A DNA stretch of 64,000 nt from Pseudanabaena biceps (GCA_013361095.1 JAATWA010000001.1:1537001-1601000), one strand, 5' to 3'; positions 1 through 8,009 are shown, counted from the stretch's first letter. Notes: generated by a model from the letters alone, not told the origin. Translations and numbers: made by a program.

Positions 1-191
1 AGGAGCTTTTTCCGATTTGTATCATGCTCTATCCACCCCTAAAAGTAAGTTGGGAGTTGGTGCGGACATTGCTCAGACTGCTGGAACAAGAAATGCACGA
101 CCACTTAGGGGATCTCTATATGCAAGAATTTGAGCCTTATTTGACGGCTTTAAATGAAATGTTTGGTGATGATGTGCTGCCTGAAGCCTGA
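1..191 (+). CDS. C-terminal fragment of an unrecognised protein
   Basis: An open frame runs from the left window edge (first full codon at 3) to a TGA at 189-191 and gives about 62 residues, ending in DDVLPEA. It is acidic and probably helical, with no membrane segment or motif I recognise. It lies 40 bp upstream of murF on the same strand. The 5' end is outside the window, so the family cannot be assigned. Confidence 0.5.
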   Translation, partial: ELFPICIMLYPPLKVSWELVRTLLRLLEQEMHDHLGDLYMQEFEPYLTALNEMFGDDVLPEA

Positions 192-231
192 TAATGTTCT
201 TTGAGAAATAGCTAAGAATTTAGAATCAAGC

Positions 232-1656
232 ATGACCTGTATTTGTACGATTAGCCAAGCGATCGCGATCACCTCGGCAACAGTTGCCAACATTGACGCA
301 ACTTCCCAAACCAAAATCAGAGGTGTGATTTCTGATAGTCGCAAGCTAAAGGCGGGTGAACTATTTGTTGCACTCACAGGTGAAAACTTTGATGGTCATG
401 GGTTTGTGGCTCAGGCGATCGCTCAGGGTGCGGTGGCGGCGATCGTAAGTCATGACTGGATTAATTCTGAAGCTGGTTCTCAAGCATCTCAGGGCTTACC
501 TTTGCTGGCGGTTGCCGATACTTTAACGGCTTACCAAGATCTGGCGCGATGGTGGCGATCGCAATATTCGCGCCCCGTCATCTCCATAACTGGCTCCGTC
601 GGCAAAACTACTACCAAAGAAATTGTGGCAAGTATGCTGTCTTGCTACGTTTTGCCGCAGGGTGATGATCAGGAACAGTCCATCAGAGTTCATAAAAGTA
701 AAGCCAATCATAATAATGATATTGGTGTCGCCCAAACTTTATTAGCGATCAACCCCGACCACCATGATTTTGTGGTCGTAGAGATGGGAATGCGCGGACT
801 CGGCGAGATTGCCCGTCTCGCTAAAACCGCTTTGCCCACAGTCAGTGTGATTACCAATGTTGGCACAGCGCATATTGGTAGATTAGGCTCACGGGAAGCG
901 ATCGCCGAAGCTAAATGTGAATTGTTAGCAGCAACTCCCACCAACGGCACAGCCATTCTCAATGCTGACAATCCCTTGTTACTAGAAACTGCCCGCAAGG
1001 TTTGGTACGGTAAAACAATTACCTATGGATTGGGAATCGGTGATGTAAATGGAGAATTAATTGAAAACAAGTTAATTGTGGAAGGACTAACTTGGGAGTT
1101 GCCCTTACCCGGTCGCCATAATGCGCTTAACTTTCTAGCTGGTCTTGCGGTTCTCAAAGCCCTAAATCTTGACTGGCAAAAAACTATACAGGGACTAGGC
1201 AAGCTGGATCTTCCCTTTGGTCGAGCGCAGTTATACGACTTGCCTCAAGATGTGCAGATTCTGGACGAGACTTACAATGCTTCGCCTGAAGGTATGTTGG
1301 CGGCTTTGCGACAACTTGCGGATATGCCAGCTAAGCGCCACTGGGCAGTACTTGGCACCATGAAAGAATTAGGAGAATTATCACCACAGTTGCATCATCA
1401 AGTCGGTGCAGCTATTAGTGAATTAGGGATTGTGGGGGCAATCATTTTAGCGGATGGTGAAGCTGACGCTATTTTGGCGGGTGCAAATGGATCTCTTAAA
1501 TATGCGATCGCCTGTCAGTCCCATGAAGAAATTACCGCGACACTATTACAAAAAATCGAAAGTGGCGATCGGATTTTATTCAAAGCCTCTCGCTCCGTAG
1601 GCATGGATCGCGTTGTCCAAGAGTTTCGTCAACATTGGCAAATAGGCAGCTTATAG
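232..1656 (+). CDS. murF: UDP-N-acetylmuramoyl-tripeptide--D-alanyl-D-alanine ligase
   Basis: MurF adds D-Ala-D-Ala to the UDP-MurNAc-tripeptide in the last cytoplasmic step of peptidoglycan precursor synthesis. The 474-residue protein has the Mur-ligase order: an N-terminal UDP-substrate domain (ISDSRKLKAGELFVAL near residue 33), an ATP P-loop ITGSVGKTTTKE at about 119-130, the NNDIGV stretch that follows in MurF, an EMGMRGLGEI segment, and a C-terminal domain with DETYNASPEGM. Length is normal for the family. The ATG at 232 gives a somewhat long N-terminus, so a start a few codons downstream is possible. The gene ends just before a hairpin shared with the convergent argD. Confidence 0.95.
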   Translation: MTCICTISQAIAITSATVANIDATSQTKIRGVISDSRKLKAGELFVALTGENFDGHGFVAQAIAQGAVAAIVSHDWINSEAGSQASQGLPLLAVADTLTAYQDLARWWRSQYSRPVISITGSVGKTTTKEIVASMLSCYVLPQGDDQEQSIRVHKSKANHNNDIGVAQTLLAINPDHHDFVVVEMGMRGLGEIARLAKTALPTVSVITNVGTAHIGRLGSREAIAEAKCELLAATPTNGTAILNADNPLLLETARKVWYGKTITYGLGIGDVNGELIENKLIVEGLTWELPLPGRHNALNFLAGLAVLKALNLDWQKTIQGLGKLDLPFGRAQLYDLPQDVQILDETYNASPEGMLAALRQLADMPAKRHWAVLGTMKELGELSPQLHHQVGAAISELGIVGAIILADGEADAILAGANGSLKYAIACQSHEEITATLLQKIESGDRILFKASRSVGMDRVVQEFRQHWQIGSL

Positions 1657-1661
1657 CGCTT

Positions 1662-1700
1662 AAAGGTGAGTGGTGGCGCTTCGCGCCGCCACTCACCTTT
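1662..1700. terminator. GC-core palindrome between convergent murF and argD
   Basis: The arms are AAAGGTGAGTGGTGGCGC and its complement around a TTC-type loop, with one G/T mismatch. The hairpin sits between the two convergent stop codons and can serve both strands as a terminator. It belongs to the palindrome family found throughout this window. Confidence 0.7.
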
Positions 1701-1706
1701 TCGGTT

Positions 1707-2972
1707 TTAGGAAGCAAAACCTGCGATCGCTTGTTCGACGATGGCTAGAGCTTGATCAATCTCAGCAGCGGAAACGATCAATGGAGGAACAAAACGGACT
1801 ACCTTCACGCCTGCTGGCACTAATAGCAAACCATGCTCAATGCCAGCCGCAACCACATCACGGGCTTGGATGTTGCTGGATTCTTGCAGGACGAGACCAT
1901 CGATTAAGCCCCAGCCGCGAACTGACGCGATGTGCTGAGGATAGCGATCGCAAATTGCTTGTAGTCCAGTCCGCAACTGTTGACCACGTTCTCTAGCATT
2001 GGCGATCAAGTTATCGGTGACGATCGTATTGCAAACTGATAGAGCCACGGCACAGGCAAAGGGATTACCACCAAAAGTGCTAGCGTGATCGCCTGCTTCA
2101 AAGACATTGCAGTGAGCCTTACACATCATCGCGCCGATGGGAATGCCACCACCTAAACCCTTGGCTGAAGTAAAGACATCGGGCTGAATGCCGAGATTTT
2201 CGTAACCCCAAAGCATTCCACTGCGTCCCATGCCAACTTGCACTTCATCAATGATCAACAGGATCTTTTTCTCATCGCAAATTTCACGGATGCGGGCAAA
2301 GTAAGCGCGATCGCCAGGGTTAACGCCACCTTCGCCCTGCAAGGGTTCGAGCATAATCGCGCAAAGTCTACCTTCGTATTTGACGACAGCCTCTTCTAGA
2401 GCCGTGATGTCGTTGTAAGGAACGTAGTCAAAACCTTGGACTAGGGGCGCAAAGTTTTTGTGATATTTGGGCTGACCAGTAGCCGTGACCGTGGCGAGGG
2501 TGCGTCCATGAAAGCTAGCATTGGCGGTCAAAATGACAGGATCATCAATGCCAAGCTTGGTATGAGCATATTTACGCGCTAATTTGATTGCGCCTTCGTT
2601 GGCTTCTGCGCCAGAGTTACAGAAAAAGGCTTTATCAGCACAGGAGTTTTGGACTAACCATTTAGCTAATTGACCTTGAGATGCAAAATAAAACAAGTTA
2701 GAGGCGTGGTGCAAAGTTTGAATCTGTTCGGTGACAGCCTTGACCATCGCAGGATGGGCATGTCCGAGGGTGCAAGTTGCGATACCTGCGACAAAATCTA
2801 AATATTCCTTGCCTGTGTCATCCCAAACACGGCAGCCTTCACCACGCTCTAGGGCGATCGGAAAGCGGGCATAGGTACTCATCACATATTCGTTAAATTC
2901 GGTGATGGTATCAGTGGAGATGTGTTGATCTAATTGAGCTTGAGGCTGAACTTCTAAAGTGGTTGGTGACAT
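1707..2972 (-). CDS. argD: Acetylornithine aminotransferase
   Basis: This PLP-dependent class III aminotransferase converts N-acetylglutamate semialdehyde to N-acetylornithine in arginine synthesis. The 421-residue protein has the phosphate-binding CNSGAEANEGAIK segment at about 118-130, the FHGRTLATV motif, the DEVQ cofactor site at about 242-245 and the Schiff-base lysine in FTSAKGLGGGIPIG (K271). Length fits ArgD. The first 20 residues are a low-complexity lead before the conserved DTITEFNEYVMSTYARFP. Related omega-aminotransferases look similar, but GMLWGYENLGIQPDV and the overall pattern favour ArgD. Confidence 0.94.
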   Translation of the reverse strand: MSPTTLEVQPQAQLDQHISTDTITEFNEYVMSTYARFPIALERGEGCRVWDDTGKEYLDFVAGIATCTLGHAHPAMVKAVTEQIQTLHHASNLFYFASQGQLAKWLVQNSCADKAFFCNSGAEANEGAIKLARKYAHTKLGIDDPVILTANASFHGRTLATVTATGQPKYHKNFAPLVQGFDYVPYNDITALEEAVVKYEGRLCAIMLEPLQGEGGVNPGDRAYFARIREICDEKKILLIIDEVQVGMGRSGMLWGYENLGIQPDVFTSAKGLGGGIPIGAMMCKAHCNVFEAGDHASTFGGNPFACAVALSVCNTIVTDNLIANARERGQQLRTGLQAICDRYPQHIASVRGWGLIDGLVLQESSNIQARDVVAAGIEHGLLLVPAGVKVVRFVPPLIVSAAEIDQALAIVEQAIAGFAS

Positions 2973-3141
2973 AGATAAAAGTATGACAATTCTGATAATT
3001 TCATTATGAATGATATAAAAAGTTTTGCGAATACTTCTGTAGTGGAATTAGCGAATTATGGGCTAACTTTTTATTACGGTCGGTGCGACAGGTGAAAATA
3101 TTCCATACATTACAGTCTGTTGAGGTTTTGTGTAGCCAAGA

Positions 3142-3182
3142 AGATTTTTAAAAGGCTGGCTTTGCCAGCCTTTTAAAAATCT
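3142..3182 (-). terminator. Palindrome downstream of the kinase-GUN4 gene
   Basis: A 19-bp AT-rich arm ending in GGCTGGC pairs perfectly across a TTT loop. It lies just past the end of the leftward kinase gene, where a terminator is expected. The rest of the 255-bp gap between the kinase and argD has no recognisable feature apart from the expected argD promoter region. Confidence 0.55.
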
Positions 3183-3227
3183 ATTCAGGGTTTTCCCCTG
3201 TTGGGTGTGCAGCGAAGCCGCGCACTA

Positions 3228-4655
3228 TTAATTGTTGAAATTTGTCTTCCCAATCTCTAATCGAAAAAAAACAGCATCCACCAAATTACATCCTTCCCAA
3301 AACAATAAACTCGGTAAATGACCATAGGGAGCCGCGATCGCAAAGATTAGATTTTCGTACTTTCGCCATACTTTTGGGGCGATCGCTAGATTGACCCAAC
3401 GCGATTTGCGCCAGCCAACGCGATCGGCAAACTTCTCATAGGTCGCCGCAAATTCCCAATAGTTATTTGCTTCATAGATTAATTTCCCCCCCAGACTTTT
3501 CCAGATTCTTTTCTGAATACTCAGCCCAAAGCGACTATTACTGGACTGAATCCATGCTTGATCGATCGCTAGCCAGATTTCTCCAGAGATTTGTTGAATA
3601 TCTTTAACGCTAAGTTCAGAAATTTTTTGTTTGTGAGCTAGTTCGAGAATGATTTGATTAGTCAGTTGGTCTCCTTCTTGCCATTGTCCGAGGCTGAGTG
3701 CGGATTGTAACTGAGCTATCAAGTTAGCAGGATCGCGATCGCTCTTTTCTGGTTTTGGCGCATGAAGGGCTTCTAGCACCTCACTAGCTGAGCTATATCG
3801 ATTGGCGATCGCTCTTTCTAATAGACGATTAAGCACGATCACCAGATGTTCAGAAATAGGTGTTGCTAGCTTCTCTTGCCAAATCCAGCGATCGCCCAAA
3901 TCATCATATAAATCAAAGGGAGACAGTCCCGTTAGCAAATGAATGCAAGTAATTCCTAAACTATACAGATCACTCTGGGGGACAGCCTTTCCTCTTGCCT
4001 GTTCTGGAGCAATATATTCGGCACTGCCGATTAATGTACCTGTGTGATTAGTGTTACTGGTAAATACTTTGGCAGCTCCAAAATCCACTAGCACTAGATT
4101 ATTAGAGACAGAAGAATGAGAACGCCGAATAATATTTTCGGGTTTAATATCGCGATGAATCACTTGGCGATCGTGGATGAATTGCAGAACTGGCAACAGA
4201 TTTTCCAATAGTTGCTCGATTTGAGCTTCACTAAAAATGCCATTAAATTGTAGTTCTTGACTAAGATTTTCCCCTTCGATTAATTCTTGAACTAGATATA
4301 AATATCCTTCTTCTTCAAAATACGCGATCAATTCTGGAATTTGTGGATGAGAACCTAAATCTTTAAGTTGGGCAGCTTCTCTCTCAAATAAAGCGATCGC
4401 CTTTTGCATCAGTTGAGGATTTTGAGCTTGGGGAAACTGCGGCAGAAATTGTTTGATCGCACAGGGTTGTCCCAATCTTCCTAAATTCTCTGCCCTAAAA
4501 GTCCGTCCCATACCTCCCTGACCGAGCAGTGCGATCGGCTCATACAAGCCCTTAAGCTGCAATCTGCTACCACAATTCGCACAAAATCTGCTGATTCCCA
4601 AACTGCTAGCAGGATTATTCGGCTTCTGGCAAAGAGGGTTTAAGCAATAAGGCAT
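3228..4655 (-). CDS. Serine/threonine protein kinase with C-terminal GUN4 domain
   Basis: The 475-residue protein has three parts. A zinc ribbon at about 4-28 uses C4, C9, C25 and C28. A Hanks-type kinase domain at about 39-295 carries the glycine loop GQGGMGRTF, K68, HRDIKPEN near 167-174, DFGAAK near 191 and APEQ near 217. A GUN4-like domain occupies about 312-452, with DQAWIQSSNSRFGLSIQKRIW and APYGHLPS. GUN4 domains bind porphyrins and stimulate Mg chelatase, so the kinase could sense tetrapyrroles (inference). No membrane segment is visible, so it should be cytoplasmic. It is divergent from the Hlip gene and shares an intergenic region with an HLR1 element. Confidence 0.9.
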   Translation of the reverse strand: MPYCLNPLCQKPNNPASSLGISRFCANCGSRLQLKGLYEPIALLGQGGMGRTFRAENLGRLGQPCAIKQFLPQFPQAQNPQLMQKAIALFEREAAQLKDLGSHPQIPELIAYFEEEGYLYLVQELIEGENLSQELQFNGIFSEAQIEQLLENLLPVLQFIHDRQVIHRDIKPENIIRRSHSSVSNNLVLVDFGAAKVFTSNTNHTGTLIGSAEYIAPEQARGKAVPQSDLYSLGITCIHLLTGLSPFDLYDDLGDRWIWQEKLATPISEHLVIVLNRLLERAIANRYSSASEVLEALHAPKPEKSDRDPANLIAQLQSALSLGQWQEGDQLTNQIILELAHKQKISELSVKDIQQISGEIWLAIDQAWIQSSNSRFGLSIQKRIWKSLGGKLIYEANNYWEFAATYEKFADRVGWRKSRWVNLAIAPKVWRKYENLIFAIAAPYGHLPSLLFWEGCNLVDAVFFRLEIGKTNFNN

Positions 4656-4670
4656 ATTTCTGACGGTATA

Positions 4671-4688
4671 TTTACATTTGTTTACATT
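4671..4688 (+). promoter_or_regulatory. HLR1 element (predicted RpaB site)
   Basis: The sequence TTTACATTTGTTTACATT is two TTTACATT half-sites separated by 2 bp. This fits the published HLR1 consensus of high-light genes, which is bound by RpaB. It lies 54-71 bp upstream of the Hlip start and only 16 bp upstream of the divergent kinase-GUN4 start, so it could affect both genes. Confidence 0.8.
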
Positions 4689-4741
4689 AAACGTAATGTT
4701 TTATTAATAATTATAAAACTTTCGTAGAAAAGTAACTAATC

Positions 4742-5056
4742 ATGGCATCAACGACAACTTCTGCAAGCAACAAAGATCAATCCACAACAGTAAGTAAGCC
4801 AGTTGGTCTTAATGTCAATCCTACAGGGGCAGGTGTATTTGGTTTTAGCAACTTTGCCGAAACTTGGAACGGACGCATGGCAATGATTGGATTAGTTGCT
4901 GGCTTTACGAATGAAGTTTTGACTGGCAAAGGTATCCTTGCTCAAGTCGGTATTACTGGCGGCATCAGTGTTTTGTTTGCTCTTTTCTTTGCTGGCTTCA
5001 CCGTTGCCACTTTGCTTGGCTACTATGCAGTCAAAGCAACTCAAAACGCAGAATAA
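4742..5056 (+). CDS. High-light-inducible CAB-like protein (Hlip/SCP)
   Basis: This 104-residue thylakoid protein should bind chlorophyll and carotenoid and protect nascent or damaged photosystem components. The first membrane helix (about 41-60) carries the CAB signature E40-T-W-N43-G-R45-M-A-M-I-G. A second hydrophobic helix spans about 73-97. The first 35 residues are polar and Ser/Thr-rich. At 104 residues it is longer than single-helix Hlips, which are usually 50-70 residues. The perfect HLR1 site upstream supports high-light control. The helix resembles the CAB tail usually fused to cyanobacterial ferrochelatase, which hemH in this window lacks. Confidence 0.9.
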   Translation: MASTTTSASNKDQSTTVSKPVGLNVNPTGAGVFGFSNFAETWNGRMAMIGLVAGFTNEVLTGKGILAQVGITGGISVLFALFFAGFTVATLLGYYAVKATQNAE

Positions 5057-5067
5057 ATTCATAAAGA

Positions 5068-5120
5068 GGCTTCGACTCCGCTCAGCCAACAATATACGTT
5101 GGCTGAGCGGAGTCGAAGCC
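5068..5120. repeat. Inverted repeat with GGCTTCGACTCCGCTCAGCC arms, copy 1
   Basis: The 23-bp arms end in CCAAC and GTTGG around a short AT-rich loop, followed by CCCTATTTTTCTCAT. The same element with the same 3' tail recurs at 6070-6122, about 1 kb away. This arm sequence is one I associate with dispersed repeats in cyanobacterial genomes. It may also terminate the Hlip gene. Confidence 0.75.
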
Positions 5121-5152
5121 CTATTTTTCTCATCAATGATTTAGGACGGCTC

Positions 5153-5209
5153 TAGCCTAGAAACAAAAAATAGCGGCGCGATGCGCCGCTATTTTTTGTT
5201 TCTAGGCTA
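5153..5209. repeat. Long palindrome with GCGGCGC core
   Basis: The 27-bp arms start TAGCCTAGAAACAAAAAATA and meet at the core AGCGGCGC-GAT-GCGCCGCT with no mismatch. It lies between the Hlip gene and the ABC ATPase gene and ends 18 bp before the Fur/Zur-type box. Confidence 0.75.
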
Positions 5210-5226
5210 TTTATTGAGTATAATTT

Positions 5227-5241
5227 TGAAAACGATTATCA
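5227..5241 (+). promoter_or_regulatory. Fur/Zur-type operator upstream of the ABC ATPase
   Basis: The sequence TGAAAACGATTATCA is a near-palindromic 7-1-7 site that matches the general TGATAATNATTATCA pattern of Fur-family regulators, allowing for one A/T and one C/T change. It ends 16 bp upstream of the ATG at 5258. The matching regulator (Fur, Zur or a manganese sensor) cannot be told from sequence. Confidence 0.6.
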
Positions 5242-5257
5242 TTTTTTTGAGCAATCT

Positions 5258-6004
5258 ATGCTTGAAGTGCAGAACCTATCCGTTCAATATCGGGAAGTCT
5301 CAGCCCTAGAAGATATCTCCTTTCAGATTCACTCTGGCTCCATCGTGGGATTGATTGGCGCAAACGGCGCAGGTAAAAGCACTTTACTTAAAGCCATGCT
5401 CAAATTGATCACCGTCCAAACTGGGCAAGTTTTTTATCGCGGTAAGCCCCTCAAACAGCAGCGTCAAAAAGTTGCTTATTTGCCACAGCGATCGCAAATT
5501 GACTGGGACTACCCTGTAACGGTTTGGAATGTAGTGATGATGTCGCGCATCCATCACACCAACTGGTGGGGCAAGCATAGTCGGCGATCGCAGGAAATTG
5601 TGCAGGAAGCTCTGGAGCGCGTAGAGCTATATGAATTGCGCGATCGCCCGATCAAGCATCTTTCAGGTGGGCAACAACAGCGCGTATTTTTGGCACGGGC
5701 TTTGGCGCAGCAAGCTGATGTGCTGTTGTTAGATGAGCCGATGGCGGCGGTTGACAAGAAAACCGAAGCGCTGATGTGGCAAATTTATGCAGAGCTAAAA
5801 CAAGAAAATAAAACCCTATTAATTAGTTGCCATGAATGGGGCGACACCCTCGATCGCTATGATCAGTTACTTTTGCTCAACCATCGTTTGGTGGCAAGTG
5901 GCACACCAAGACAGGTTTTGACCTCTAAAAATATTCAAAGTGCCTATGGCGGCTCGTTTGAGAATATGAATCAAAGCGATCGCGAAGAATTACTATTTTG
6001 CTAA
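5258..6004 (+). CDS. Metal-type ABC transporter ATPase (MntA/ZnuC-like), extra copy
   Basis: This 248-residue nucleotide-binding protein has Walker A GANGAGKST near 34-42, a Q-loop in YLPQRSQIDWDYPVTVWNVV, the signature LSGGQQQRV, Walker B VLLLDEPMAAVD and a switch histidine in LISCHEWGD. The PQRSQIDWDYPV stretch is typical of Mn/Zn/Fe chelate-family ATPases. No permease directly follows it. The next genes are mntC, a second ATPase and a permease, so it is either an additional ATPase for that permease or a partner of an unlinked one. It has its own metal-type operator and is separated from mntC by a hairpin and a repeat. Confidence 0.88.
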   Translation: MLEVQNLSVQYREVSALEDISFQIHSGSIVGLIGANGAGKSTLLKAMLKLITVQTGQVFYRGKPLKQQRQKVAYLPQRSQIDWDYPVTVWNVVMMSRIHHTNWWGKHSRRSQEIVQEALERVELYELRDRPIKHLSGGQQQRVFLARALAQQADVLLLDEPMAAVDKKTEALMWQIYAELKQENKTLLISCHEWGDTLDRYDQLLLLNHRLVASGTPRQVLTSKNIQSAYGGSFENMNQSDREELLFC

Positions 6005-6054
6005 AAAAGGTGCAGTGCTACGCACTGCACCTTTTTTAGCAAAATAGTAATTCT
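5986..6054. terminator. Perfect 33-bp-arm hairpin overlapping the end of the ATPase gene
   Basis: The left arm starts inside the coding sequence. The last 19 nt of the gene, including TAA, are repeated in inverted orientation downstream, and the two 33-nt arms are fully complementary around a TAC loop. The inner part (AAAAAAGGTGCAGTGC and its complement) is a classical terminator shape. Confidence 0.85.
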
Positions 6055-6069
6055 AAATGAGTTGTTAGA

Positions 6070-6122
6070 GGCTTCGACTCCGCTCAGCCAGCGTATATCG
6101 TTGGCTGAGCGGAGTCGAAGCC
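6070..6122. repeat. Inverted repeat with GGCTTCGACTCCGCTCAGCC arms, copy 2
   Basis: This second copy of the element at 5068-5120 has the same arms, a slightly different loop and the same CCCTATTTTTCTCAT tail. The two copies bracket the ATPase gene at 5258-6004. Confidence 0.75.
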
Positions 6123-6153
6123 CTATTTTTCTCATAAAGAGAATTGCTGGCAT

Positions 6154-6217
6154 TTCATAATCGATTCATTTTTTAGCGCCATGTGTTATATTCTAAAAAA
6201 TGAAACGATTATGAAAC
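6154..6217 (+). promoter_or_regulatory. Inverted pair of operator-like sites upstream of mntC
   Basis: TTCATAATCGATTCATTTTT (6154-6173) is mirrored by AAAAATGAAACGATTATGAA (6196-6215) with one mismatch. Each half contains a TGAA(A/T)CGATTATGAA motif close to the box at 5227. The second half-site ends 8 bp before the mntC start. This suggests a dimeric metal regulator bound at two facing sites. The identity of the regulator is inference. Confidence 0.55.
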
Positions 6218-6223
6218 ATAATC

Positions 6224-7180
6224 ATGGCTGCTAAATCTAGTTTCACTTGGGTTTCTCAATCCCTCAAAAACTATTTGCTAATCCTGTCCCTATTGGCGAT
6301 CGCGGGACTGAGTGGATGCAACGCGCCAAATAATTCTGAGACAAAAGCAAATCGCCAAGGCAAAAAAGTAATTCTCACCACATTTACTGTGCTAGCAGAC
6401 ATGGCGCAAAATGTGGCGGGCGACAAAGCGATCGTGGAATCGATTACGAAGGTGGGAGCAGAAATTCATGGCTATGAACCCACACCTAGTGATTTAAAAC
6501 GTGGTCAGGGAGCCGATCTTATTCTTGACAATGGCTTAAATTTAGAACGTTGGGCAGATCGTTTTTATAATAGTTTTCCTAAAGTAATGCGCCTGACCTT
6601 GAGTGAAGGAATTACGCCTGTGAATATTGCGGAAGATAGCTATCAAGGCAAGCCCAATCCCCATGCATGGATGTCGCCGCAAAATGCCTTGATCTATGTG
6701 GAAAATATTCGTAAGGCGCTAAGTAAAATAGATCCAGTCAATGCCGCTACCTACGAGGCAAATGCTCAAGCCTACAGCCAGCAAATTAAGAATCTCGATA
6801 CAAAATTAAAACTGGCGATCGCGGTAATCCCACCCGACCAAAGATATCTTGTTAGCTGTGAAGGCGCTTTTTCCTATCTGGCGCGTGACTATGGACTAAA
6901 GGAAGTTTATATTTGGTCAGTCAATGCGGAGCAGCAAGCTACTCCCAAACAAGTTCAGAAAGTAATTGAAACCGTAAGAGCAAAAAAAATCCCCACGGTA
7001 TTTTGCGAGAGTACGGTCAGTAATGCGCCGCAGATGCAGGTAGTTAAGGAGACAGGCGCAAAGTATGGAGGTGTATTTTATGTGGATTCTCTATCACCGC
7101 CCGACGGTAAGACACCGACTTATCTAAAACTGGTGGAATACAACATCGACACTTTAATAGCTGGTTTAAAAACAGATTAA
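6224..7180 (+). CDS. mntC: Manganese-binding lipoprotein of an ABC transporter
   Basis: This 318-residue cluster A-I solute-binding protein has a lipoprotein signal (hydrophobic 18-30, lipobox LSGC with C32). The expected metal ligands are visible as H82 (EIHGYEPTPSD), H147 (NPHAW), E213 (SCEGAF) and D288 (YVDSL). As I recall the Synechocystis MntC structure, its ligands are H89, H154, E220 and D295 and its disulfide is C219-C268. Every position here, including C212 and C261, is offset by exactly 7. There is no His-rich loop as in ZnuA. Manganese is therefore the most likely substrate. It is followed by mntA after 26 bp. Confidence 0.93.
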   Translation: MAAKSSFTWVSQSLKNYLLILSLLAIAGLSGCNAPNNSETKANRQGKKVILTTFTVLADMAQNVAGDKAIVESITKVGAEIHGYEPTPSDLKRGQGADLILDNGLNLERWADRFYNSFPKVMRLTLSEGITPVNIAEDSYQGKPNPHAWMSPQNALIYVENIRKALSKIDPVNAATYEANAQAYSQQIKNLDTKLKLAIAVIPPDQRYLVSCEGAFSYLARDYGLKEVYIWSVNAEQQATPKQVQKVIETVRAKKIPTVFCESTVSNAPQMQVVKETGAKYGGVFYVDSLSPPDGKTPTYLKLVEYNIDTLIAGLKTD

Positions 7181-7206
7181 TCAAAAAATTTTTAAAGGAG
7201 AGAACT

Positions 7207-7935
7207 ATGAGTACCATCAATATTGATATTGAGAATGTAACCGTTGCCTATCATGGCAAAATCGCTCTGCATAGCGCTTCGCTGCAACTCAACGCAGGCA
7301 CGATTTGCGGTCTAGTGGGTATGAATGGCGCGGGTAAATCCACTCTATTTAAAGCAGTGATGGGATTTGTAAAACCCATCACTGGCAGAATTTTAATTAA
7401 TGGATTGCCAATTCGTCTTGTTCAAAAAGAAAGCCTTGTTGCCTACGTTCCTCAATCGGAAGAAGTGGATTGGAACTTCCCTGTGAGTGTCTATGATGTG
7501 GTGATGATGGGGCGCTATGGCTATATGAATTTCCTACGGATGCCTAAAGCAAGCGATCGCGCGGTGGTGCGTGATAGTTTAGAGCGAGTCGAGATGTGGG
7601 AATTACGCGATCGCCAAATTGGTGAGCTGTCGGGTGGACAGAAAAAACGCGCCTTCTTTGCCAGATCTTTAGCTCAGCAGGGCAAGGTTCTACTTTTAGA
7701 TGAGCCATTTGCGGGTGTGGATATCAAAACCGAAAAGATGATGATTCATCTATTAATGGAACTTCGCGATGCTGGTTATACGGTGTTAATTTCTACCCAT
7801 GATCTTGATTCAATCACCACTTTTTGCGACCAAGTTGTGTTGATAAATCGCACAATCCTCGCCTATGGCGAGACTTCGGAAGTATTTACTGAAGAGAATT
7901 TGTCTCGTACTTTTGCAAGTAAAGATCAAGAATAG
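7207..7935 (+). CDS. mntA: Manganese ABC transporter ATP-binding protein
   Basis: This 242-residue ABC ATPase has Walker A GMNGAGKST, a Q-loop in YVPQSEEVDWNFPVSVYDVV, the signature LSGGQKKRA, Walker B VLLLDEPFAGVD and the switch histidine in ISTHDLDS. The sequence is close to SitB/MntA proteins. An AAAGGAG ribosome-binding site lies 7 nt before the ATG, 26 bp after mntC, so it is cotranscribed and energises uptake through the MntB permease. The ATPase at 5258 is clearly related but divergent. Confidence 0.93.
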   Translation: MSTINIDIENVTVAYHGKIALHSASLQLNAGTICGLVGMNGAGKSTLFKAVMGFVKPITGRILINGLPIRLVQKESLVAYVPQSEEVDWNFPVSVYDVVMMGRYGYMNFLRMPKASDRAVVRDSLERVEMWELRDRQIGELSGGQKKRAFFARSLAQQGKVLLLDEPFAGVDIKTEKMMIHLLMELRDAGYTVLISTHDLDSITTFCDQVVLINRTILAYGETSEVFTEENLSRTFASKDQE

Positions 7936-7956
7936 GTAATTGTGTGGTAGTCGTAG

Positions 7957-8009
7957 CGCCACAAGAAGTAATGGGCGGCGCAATGCGCCGCCTATTACTT
8001 CTTGTGGCG
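7957..8009. repeat. GC-core palindrome between mntA and mntB
   Basis: The 25-bp arms begin CGCCACAAGAAGTAAT and meet at GGCGGCGC-AAT-GCGCCGCC. There is one G/T mismatch, which would pair as G-U in RNA. It lies inside the mntA-mntB gap and could lower expression of mntB relative to mntA. Confidence 0.7.
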
